DNA of 8,082 nucleotides, taken from Alcaligenaceae bacterium. GTDB taxonomy: Bacteria > Pseudomonadota > Gammaproteobacteria > Burkholderiales > Burkholderiaceae_B. Position 1 is the first letter of the stretch, and the number at the start of each line of letters is the position of its first letter. The stretch is from NCBI GenBank assembly GCA_012512545.1, contig JAAZDZ010000575.1:1-8082 (forward strand). The letters run 5' to 3'. The notes beneath the pieces were generated by a model that did not search any database, was not told the origin of the DNA, and saw only the letters and a program-made list of their open reading frames with translations. Position numbers and translations under genes: made by a program. This document shows positions 1 through 4,398 of this stretch, piece by piece.

Positions 1-990
1 GACATCGGCGTAACCATAGAAGGCGATCTTCTTGATCTGCTCGCGGTTCAGGGCGTGGGCGATGGCCTGGCGTACCTGCAGTTTGGCCAGGTTTTCGCGT
101 TCCAGGTTGAACTCCAGGGCTGTGATGGTGGCATTGTCCTCATAGCCGTCCGTGGAAACAGCCAGGTGTGGGTAGTCCTGCAGGCGTGGGATTTCGCTCA
201 ATGGAATCGGGCTGTTCGCGCCGATATCTATGGAGCGATTCCGCAAGCCGTTCAGGCGCGCCGTGCTGTCGGGCATGATGCGGAAGATCAGCGTTTCCAC
301 TTTGGGGTGACCGGCCAGCCAATAGTCGGGGTTGCGTTCATAGATGATGTGGCTGCCGCGCGCCCATTCCTTGAACCGGTAGGGGCCGGTGCCCACGGGG
401 GCGCTGTTCAGCGGATTCTGCAGGGCGTCGTCCAGAGAGTAGCGGTGGGCGGGCAGAATGGGGGTTTCGCCCGCCGCCAGGGCCAATATCAGATAAGGGG
501 CGGGTTCGCTCAGTCGCAGGCGCACCGTCAGCGCATCGGGGGCGTCGATCTCTTCAAGGTTGGCGAAAGTGGCTGAGCCGCGCGGGTGGAATGTCCTGGC
601 GGCTTGAACGGAGAAAATGACGTCCTGGGCAGTGAAGGGCTCGCCATCGTGCCAGCGCACATCGGGGCGCAGTTGGAACGTGTAAGTCAGGCCATCTGAA
701 CTGATTTCCCAGGAGGTCGCCAGCTGCGGTTTTGGATTGAGTTGCCGGTCATATTCCAGCAATCCTTCCAGCACCTTGCTGCTGACCGTTACCGAGGTGC
801 CGCTGGTGTTGGCGAACGATACCAGCACGGGAGGTTCGGGTGTGATGGCGAAATTGATGATGCCGCTGGCCACATCCTGGCTGGCACTTTCCACGGATTG
901 TTGCGCGGCAGCGCGGGCCCAGGCAGGAACGCCGGCCAGCACAGTGGCCAGTGCGCCCTGGCCTAGAAAAGTTCTTCTTGAGAGTGTCAT
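1..990 (-). CDS. ABC transporter solute-binding protein, family 5 (peptide/nickel type), Tat-exported, C-terminus outside window
   Basis: Periplasmic binding protein that would deliver a ligand (oligopeptide, nickel or metal-chelate class) to an inner-membrane ABC permease. The 330 visible codons begin with a twin-arginine signal: SRRTFL at residues 4-9, a hydrophobic stretch, and a likely cleavage site after AWARA near residue 27. Family hallmarks follow: a 'LLEYDRQLNPKPQLATSW' segment near 76-93, then SSDGLTYTFQLRPDVRWHDG ending at about 116, the DVIFSV segment after it, and a VGTGPYRFKEW motif near 200. Full-length relatives have about 500-540 residues, so roughly 200 are missing past base 1. 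ATG at 990 is the only plausible start: an AGGG lies about 7 bases upstream and no in-frame start lies just above. Permease and ATPase genes, if any, would be further left. The family is secure. The ligand is unknown, although the Fur-like site upstream favours an iron-related or iron-regulated role (inference). Confidence 0.93.
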   Translation of the reverse strand, partial: MTLSRRTFLGQGALATVLAGVPAWARAAAQQSVESASQDVASGIINFAITPEPPVLVSFANTSGTSVTVSSKVLEGLLEYDRQLNPKPQLATSWEISSDGLTYTFQLRPDVRWHDGEPFTAQDVIFSVQAARTFHPRGSATFANLEEIDAPDALTVRLRLSEPAPYLILALAAGETPILPAHRYSLDDALQNPLNSAPVGTGPYRFKEWARGSHIIYERNPDYWLAGHPKVETLIFRIMPDSTARLNGLRNRSIDIGANSPIPLSEIPRLQDYPHLAVSTDGYEDNATITALEFNLERENLAKLQVRQAIAHALNREQIKKIAFYGYADV

Positions 991-1053
991 GTATAGCCCT
1001 ATGCAAGTGCGCCCACGTGTTTTTGGAGTGGGGTGTCTGTCTATAGGGCTGAA

Positions 1054-1068
1054 TGATGATTCTTATCC
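1054..1068. promoter_or_regulatory. Candidate Fur box in the leader of the solute-binding protein gene
   Basis: TGATGATTCTTATCC matches 12 of the 14 defined bases of the 7-1-7 Fur model (TGATAAT-N-ATTATCA). The surrounding 19-mer at 1049-1067 matches 13 of 19 bases of the classical Fur consensus. It lies just downstream of the predicted -10 and start site, a position where bound Fe-Fur would block transcription. Fur is common in beta-proteobacteria, but whether this site is bound is inference. Confidence 0.5.
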
Positions 1069-1082
1069 TTCCAACCTTCCAA
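1067..1082. repeat. Tandem 8-base repeat CCTTCCAA x2
   Basis: CCTTCCAA occurs twice head to tail (TTGGAAGG TTGGAAGG on the minus strand). The copies span the predicted transcription start of the solute-binding protein gene and touch the -10 element on one side and the Fur-like box on the other. It could be a second regulator site or chance. Confidence 0.6.
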
Positions 1083-1109
1083 TATAAATTTTTACTATCG
1101 TTATATGAA
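1081..1109 (-). promoter_or_regulatory. Candidate sigma70 promoter for the solute-binding protein gene
   Basis: On the minus strand, TTCATA (1109-1104, 4/6 match to the -35 consensus) and TATATT (1086-1081, 5/6 match to the -10) are separated by exactly 17 bases. The predicted start is near 1074, giving a leader of about 84 bases before the ATG at 990. It sits in a locally AT-rich stretch and correctly precedes the putative Fur site. It is predicted by pattern only. Confidence 0.5.
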
Positions 1110-1154
1110 AAGCTGCTAATGAGATTTATCTATAAGCTGATGCCCCGGCCTGGC

Positions 1155-1796
1155 TCAATGGATGTTGCCGCCGTAGACGAACTTCGGCATGCTCCAGCTA
1201 TAGCGCAGCGCCAACAGCCTTAATGCGAGCCCCAGGGCCATGGAAACGGCCATGACCAGATCGTGATTCAGGTTCAGTGATAAGCCGCCTATGTACAGCA
1301 GGCCGGTGAAGACGGACACGGTGGCGTAGAGTTCCGAACGAAACAGCAGGGGGATGCTGTTGCACAGAATGTCGCGCAGCACGCCGCCCGCGCAGCCGGT
1401 AATCATGCCGGAAGCGACAATGATCACCACAGGCAGATCGAGCCTGATAGCGACGTTGCAGCCTATGACGGTGAATACGACCAGGCCCACGGCATCAAGA
1501 AACAAGAAAATATTGCGCAGTTTATGCATGTAGCGCGCGACCGCAATGGTAAATAGCGCGCCGCCGCCCGTCAGTAGCAGGTAGGATGGGTGTTCAACCC
1601 AGGTCAGGGGGTAGTGGCCCAGCAGGACGTCGCGTATGGACCCACCGCCCAAAGCCGTGACACAGCCCAGCACACAGACGCCCACCCAGTCCATTTCGCG
1701 TTTGCCCGCAGCCAGGGCGGCCGTCATGGCTTCCGCGATGATGGCAATCACAAAAAGAATGCTCAGCAGCTCTGTGGCTTCGAATATACCGTTCAT
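1155..1796 (-). CDS. yicG: YicG-type membrane protein, TRIC/UPF0126 family
   Basis: Inner-membrane protein of 213 residues related to E. coli YicG and to bacterial TRIC cation channels. E. coli YicG has been linked to glycine transport, but substrate and direction are not established here. It has about seven hydrophobic helices arranged as an internal duplication. Each half carries a GG-x-RD motif: GGGSIRD at residues 50-56 followed by VLLGHYPL, and GGVLRD at 137-142 followed by ILCNSIPL. The N-terminal AEAMTAALAAGKREMD and the C-terminal RLLALRYSWSMPKF segment are YicG-like rather than YadS-like. The ATG at 1796 is chosen because it places the conserved AEAM block where the family has it. 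It lacks a clear ribosome-binding site. A TTG at 1826 would add ten residues. The gene is divergent from the Fis-type regulator, and the 164-base gap plus a separate promoter argue against strict co-transcription with the downstream transporter gene. Confidence 0.9.
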   Translation of the reverse strand: MNGIFEATELLSILFVIAIIAEAMTAALAAGKREMDWVGVCVLGCVTALGGGSIRDVLLGHYPLTWVEHPSYLLLTGGGALFTIAVARYMHKLRNIFLFLDAVGLVVFTVIGCNVAIRLDLPVVIIVASGMITGCAGGVLRDILCNSIPLLFRSELYATVSVFTGLLYIGGLSLNLNHDLVMAVSMALGLALRLLALRYSWSMPKFVYGGNIH

Positions 1797-1810
1797 GGCG
1801 GGATGATATC

Positions 1811-1832
1811 TCAGCCGTCCATTCAATTCCTT
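1811..1832 (-). other. Ribosome-binding site plus three-codon upstream ORF before yicG
   Basis: On the minus strand AAGGA (1832-1828) stands 5 bases before an ATG (1822-1820), ideal spacing. That frame reads only Met-Asp-Gly-stop, ending at 1811, 14 bases before the yicG ATG and in another frame. The best ribosome-binding site therefore serves a mini-ORF, and yicG itself would depend on reinitiation or on a weak site. The same AAGGA is too close to the TTG at 1826 to support that start well. Confidence 0.35.
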
Positions 1833-1861
1833 ATCTGTTTGCAGCCGTTGTGGCTTTCTCC

Positions 1862-1879
1862 CGTATTGTTATTAATACG
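1862..1879. promoter_or_regulatory. Perfect inverted repeat in the yicG / regulator divergent region
   Basis: CGTATT and AATACG form a perfect 6-6-6 inverted repeat (CGTATT-N6-AATACG) in an AT-rich patch between the divergent genes. The size and symmetry suit an operator for a dimeric regulator. No strong sigma70 promoter could be assigned on either strand of this gap. Confidence 0.35.
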
Positions 1880-1952
1880 AATTGCGTCGAAATAAATTGT
1901 TTTGCATCATTAAGTTGCACGGGTGGGGGACATCAGCTCGTGGCCACTCAAC

Positions 1953-1958
1953 AAGGAG
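1953..1958 (+). promoter_or_regulatory. Ribosome-binding site deciding the regulator start
   Basis: AAGGAG, 6 bases before the ATG at 1965. This favours that ATG over the in-frame GTG at 1923, which would add 14 residues. Confidence 0.7.
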
Positions 1959-1964
1959 AACGTG

Positions 1965-2861
1965 ATGAGAGAGCGTCTGGATTGCGCAGTATTGCTTACA
2001 CGCTGCACCATTGATTGGGTAGAACCGTTCCTGGGCCAATACGCCGGGGGCAGGCTGTATTTGCATGCTTTTGACATTGTGGTGGATATCCACAGTGAAA
2101 ACGCGCCCAGCGTGCTGGGCGCTTCTGCCATGGCATTGCGCCGCTACGATGTCTGCGTATTGCCTGTGCTGCCCGCCACGCTTTCCTGGGCCCGCACTTC
2201 GCTATCCCAGGGTCTGCGGCGTCTGCATACGCCCGTCATGGCGCTGGCGCGGGAACTCACCACCACGGGCCTGAACGATCTTTACGAATTCGGCATCGCC
2301 GATTTTCTTCGCGACCCTTTCTGCGGGCACGAAGCGCGAATCCGCATAGAGCGCGTGCTCGACGGTCAGCGCGCCCAGGTCAAGGTGGCGCATCATGTGG
2401 CTGACATCGTTTCCGAAAGCCCGCCTTACATGAATGACCCCCTGCTGGATGAGGTATGCCAGAATATTCTGCAGCACGATGGCCCTGAACTTGAAGCCTA
2501 TGCCATTGCGGCGGCATCCCGGTGCGCGACTTCAAAAGAGTCTTTCCAGGAAGCCAAAAGGAAAGTGGTTGAACGCTTTGAGCGGGCTTACATCACCGCA
2601 GCCCTGGGGCGTCATGGCGGCAATATTGCCATGGCGGCCCGGGCAGCCCAGAAGCACCGCAGGGCATTCTGGGCGCTGATGCGCAAGCACGATATCGACG
2701 CCGAGCCTTTCAGGGCCCGGGCTGCCGCCCTGAAAAACCAGTGTCCTGCCAGCCCCCAAGCCACGAAACCGCATGCCTTGCCGCGGCATCAAGGTGCGTT
2801 ACTGACACCGCCCCGCATGCCTGGAAACTGGTCCAGCCCCTTACTGGGCGGCGGAGGGTAA
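1965..2861 (+). CDS. Putative transcriptional regulator: degenerate receiver-like domain plus Fis-type helix-turn-helix
   Basis: A 298-residue protein, probably DNA-binding. Residues 1-135 look like a divergent response-regulator receiver fold. A hydrophobic strand '[10 protein letters not shown]' (61-70) lies where the phospho-acceptor strand would be. Next comes a [10 protein letters not shown] strand-helix (89-98), then [10 protein letters not shown] (110-119), which resembles the receiver 'GADDFLxKPF' end but has Asp in place of the usual Lys. Residues about 195-245 resemble a Fis-type HTH: '[26 protein letters not shown]', then a recognition-helix region about 231-241. The last 45 residues are Pro/Gly-rich and probably disordered. 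The ATG at 1965 is preferred because AAGGAG (1953-1958) lies 6 bases upstream. GTGs at 1923 and 1962 are alternatives. The gene ends 29 bases before hemE, so co-transcription is likely. No target can be named. The Fis-type HTH is fairly secure and the receiver assignment is by shape of sequence only. Confidence 0.8.
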   Translation: MRERLDCAVLLTRCTIDWVEPFLGQYAGGRLYLHAFDIVVDIHSENAPSVLGASAMALRRYDVCVLPVLPATLSWARTSLSQGLRRLHTPVMALARELTTTGLNDLYEFGIADFLRDPFCGHEARIRIERVLDGQRAQVKVAHHVADIVSESPPYMNDPLLDEVCQNILQHDGPELEAYAIAAASRCATSKESFQEAKRKVVERFERAYITAALGRHGGNIAMAARAAQKHRRAFWALMRKHDIDAEPFRARAAALKNQCPASPQATKPHALPRHQGALLTPPRMPGNWSSPLLGGGG

Positions 2862-2880
2862 AATCGGGCAAACTCATTAC

Positions 2881-2885
2881 AAGGA
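2881..2885 (+). promoter_or_regulatory. Ribosome-binding site for the hemE GTG start
   Basis: AAGGA, 5 bases before GTG at 2891. An ATG at 2886 directly abuts it, is too close to be used, and meets TGA after two codons. Confidence 0.65.
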
Positions 2886-2890
2886 ATGCT

Positions 2891-3967
2891 GTGAATTTCC
2901 CTACTTTGAAAAACGACATCTTTCTGCGTGCGCTGATGCGCGAGCCTGTGCCGTATACACCCATTTGGATGATGCGCCAGGCTGGCCGCTATCTTCCCGA
3001 ATACAGGGAAACACGTGCTCGTGCCGGTTCTTTCATGGGGTTGGCGCAAAATCGGGAGTACGCCTGCGAAGTCACTCTGCAGCCTTTGCATCGCTACGAG
3101 CTGGATGCCGCGATTCTGTTCTCTGACATTCTTACCATCCCGCATGCAATGGGCCTGGGGCTGGATTTCGTCGAAGGCGAAGGGCCGCGCTTTGCGCATC
3201 CTGTGCGCAACGAAGACGATGTGCGCAAACTGACTGTGCCCGACATGAGCCGGCTGCAATACGTTTTCGATGCCGTCACTCTGATCCGCAAGGAACTCGA
3301 TGGCCGCGTGCCTCTCATCGGCTTTGCCGGCAGCCCCTGGACGATCGCCTGCTACATGGTAGAAGGCCAGGGTTCGGCCGATTACCGGCTCATCAAGAGC
3401 ATGATGTATTCGCGCCCTGATCTCGTGCATCAGATTTTGAAGGTCAACGCCGAAGCCACTGTGCAATACCTGAATGCCCAGATACAGGCAGGCGCGCAGG
3501 CTGTCATGATCTTTGACAGTTGGGGCGGCGTGCTGGCCGACGGCGCTTTCCAGGAATTCTCGCTGGCTTACACCCGCCAGGTGGTGCAGGGCCTGGTGCG
3601 CGAGCGCGAAGGGCGCAAAGTGCCCGTTATCGTGTTCACCAAGGGCGGCGCCTTGTGGGCCGAAGAAATCGCGGCGGTCGGCTGCGATGCCATGGGTCTG
3701 GACTGGACAGCCAGCCTGGGCCAGATCCGCAAGCGTGTCAGCGATAGCGTGGCCTTGCAGGGCAACCTCGACCCCAATGTCCTGTTTGCGCCTGAAGCGG
3801 GTATTCGCGCCCAGGTTCGCAGGGTGATCGACGACTTCGGGCCGGTGGGCAAAGGTGGCCATGTCTTCAACCTGGGCCACGGTATCTCGCGCTTTACGCC
3901 GCCCGAGGCTGTGCTGGCGCTGGTTGATGAAGTTCACACCTACAGTCGCCGCATGCACGCTGAATAA
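2891..3967 (+). CDS. hemE: Uroporphyrinogen decarboxylase
   Basis: Cytosolic enzyme that removes the four acetate carboxyls of uroporphyrinogen III to give coproporphyrinogen III in heme synthesis; no cofactor is needed. The 358 residues equal the usual bacterial length. Both family signatures are present: [16 protein letters not shown] at 24-39 and [16 protein letters not shown] at 144-159. Residues matching the active site are visible: Arg29 and Arg33, Asp79 in FSDIL, Tyr155, and His330 in NLGHGI. The start is GTG at 2891, with AAGGA at 2881-2885 spaced 5 bases. The [10 protein letters not shown]-terminus agrees with the family. The frame stays open upstream to 2741, but that stretch overlaps the regulator gene and shows no conserved sequence. 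A 29-base gap from the regulator and no clear promoter of its own suggest read-through transcription. The next gene is 431 bases away across a structured gap. Confidence 0.98.
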   Translation: MNFPTLKNDIFLRALMREPVPYTPIWMMRQAGRYLPEYRETRARAGSFMGLAQNREYACEVTLQPLHRYELDAAILFSDILTIPHAMGLGLDFVEGEGPRFAHPVRNEDDVRKLTVPDMSRLQYVFDAVTLIRKELDGRVPLIGFAGSPWTIACYMVEGQGSADYRLIKSMMYSRPDLVHQILKVNAEATVQYLNAQIQAGAQAVMIFDSWGGVLADGAFQEFSLAYTRQVVQGLVREREGRKVPVIVFTKGGALWAEEIAAVGCDAMGLDWTASLGQIRKRVSDSVALQGNLDPNVLFAPEAGIRAQVRRVIDDFGPVGKGGHVFNLGHGISRFTPPEAVLALVDEVHTYSRRMHAE

Positions 3968-3973
3968 GCATTG

Positions 3974-3996
3974 AAAAACCGGGATAAACCCCGGTT
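3974..3996 (-). terminator. Terminator-like hairpin just after hemE (T-run only in minus orientation)
   Basis: AACCGGG (3977-3983) and CCCGGTT (3990-3996) form a perfect 7-bp stem with a 6-base loop, 10 bases after the hemE stop. Read on the minus strand the stem runs into TTTTT (3978-3974, the first two T's being part of the stem), as in a short intrinsic terminator. Read with hemE it is followed by GCAGAGC with no T-run. It may protect the hemE transcript 3' end or stop antisense transcription entering hemE. The T-run is short, so confidence is low. Confidence 0.35.
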
Positions 3997-4045
3997 GCAG
4001 AGCATGGGTCAAACAGGGTTGTGCACATATTGACCATGCTCTGCA
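3996..4045. repeat. Long inverted repeat / hairpin, 16-bp stem, after hemE
   Basis: The left arm TGCAGAGCATGGGTCAA (3996-4012) and right arm TTGACCATGCTCTGCA (4030-4045) pair over 16 bp with a single bulged G. The loop is 17 bases (4013-4029) and itself contains the palindrome GTGCAC (4021-4026). There is no T-run on either side, so it is not a classical intrinsic terminator. It abuts the shorter hairpin at 3996. It could be a transcript-stabilising or terminating structure, a repeat-family element, or a protein-binding site. Confidence 0.75.
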
Positions 4046-4194
4046 ATATAAATGTCATCTTTACAGTAAACTCCAGGCGTTGGCTCTATCTTGTTGATAT
4101 ATAAAAGAAATGGTTGTTTTTTTTCAGGCGCCCGGAAATTTTTGTAAAAAATCGACACACCTGCCGCTGGAGTTCTCATTAATTCTCCCCAAAG

Positions 4195-4203
4195 TTATCC
4201 ACA
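4195..4203 (+). promoter_or_regulatory. Perfect DnaA box upstream of priA
   Basis: TTATCCACA is an exact match to the strong DnaA box (TTATNCACA). An imperfect box in inverse orientation, TGTGGGCAA at 4208-4216 (7/9 to the reverse complement), follows after 4 bases. CCCC at 4187-4190 and GGGG at 4221-4224 flank the pair in exact register with the same symmetry axis. It lies about 195 bases before the priA ATG. A regulatory role is inference, and nine-base matches do occur by chance. Confidence 0.5.
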
Positions 4204-4223
4204 GGCTTGTGGGCAAAAGGGGG

Positions 4224-4250
4224 GCAAACTGCCATCTGGCAAGCCTTTGC
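4224..4250. repeat. Stem-loop between the DnaA-box palindrome and priA
   Basis: GCAAA (4224-4228) pairs with TTTGC (4246-4250), and inside it TGCC (4230-4233) pairs with GGCA (4238-4241) around an ATCT loop, leaving an asymmetric internal loop. A competing pairing of CTGCC (4229-4233) with GGCAG (4251-4255) also exists. No T-run follows. If the priA transcript starts upstream, this would fold in its leader. Confidence 0.4.
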
Positions 4251-4398
4251 GGCAGAAACCCAGAATTCTCTTTAAGTTGATGTCCGTTGCAATGCCTGCT
4301 TCTACCTGCGAAGGGTTCAGTGTCCTACTCGGCTAATACGCATATTTATCGTTGGCGCTTCAGCCCGTCACGCTGCGTCGGCAAATCGTGCATCCGCT

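Larger units (their letters stand above)
3968..4398. other. Structured intergenic region between hemE and priA
   Basis: This 431-base stretch holds no credible gene. Going right it has a 7-bp hairpin (3977-3996), a long hairpin with a 16-bp stem (3996-4045), an AT-rich stretch (about 4046-4153) with a T8 run at 4117-4124, a DnaA-box palindrome (4187-4224), a stem-loop (4224-4250), and a featureless approach to the priA ATG. No strong sigma70 promoter for priA stands out. Weak possibilities include TTGATG at 4277 and a TGATATATA extended -10-like string at 4095-4103. No ribosome-binding site is obvious before 4399. Confidence 0.75.

Noticed and set aside
55..576. Plus-strand open frame of 173 codons across the left end
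   Set aside because: It is antisense to the clear family-5 binding protein and has no conserved sequence.
1923..1964. GTG at 1923 as start of the Fis-type regulator
   Set aside because: It has no ribosome-binding site, whereas ATG 1965 has AAGGAG at good spacing.
2741..2890. In-frame 50-codon upstream extension of hemE
   Set aside because: It overlaps the regulator gene and is not conserved in character. The GTG at 2891 has the ribosome-binding site and gives the family length and N-terminus.
2886..2894. Two-codon ORF ATG-CTG-TGA overlapping the hemE start
   Set aside because: Its ATG is one base from the ribosome-binding site, too close for initiation. It probably arises by chance.
2789..4012. 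Long open frame (407 codons) on the minus strand, antisense to hemE
   Set aside because: It mirrors the codon pattern of the GC-rich hemE gene, has no recognisable domain, and hemE is unmistakable on the other strand.
4030..4058. TTGACC with a 17-base spacer and TGTCAT as a priA promoter
   Set aside because: The -35 lies inside the right arm of the long hairpin and the -10 matches only 4/6. It is also about 340 bases from priA, so the evidence is too weak to list as a feature.
4111..4130. T8 run at 4117-4124 as an intrinsic terminator
   Set aside because: No GC-rich stem lies immediately upstream. It is more simply part of the AT-rich stretch.
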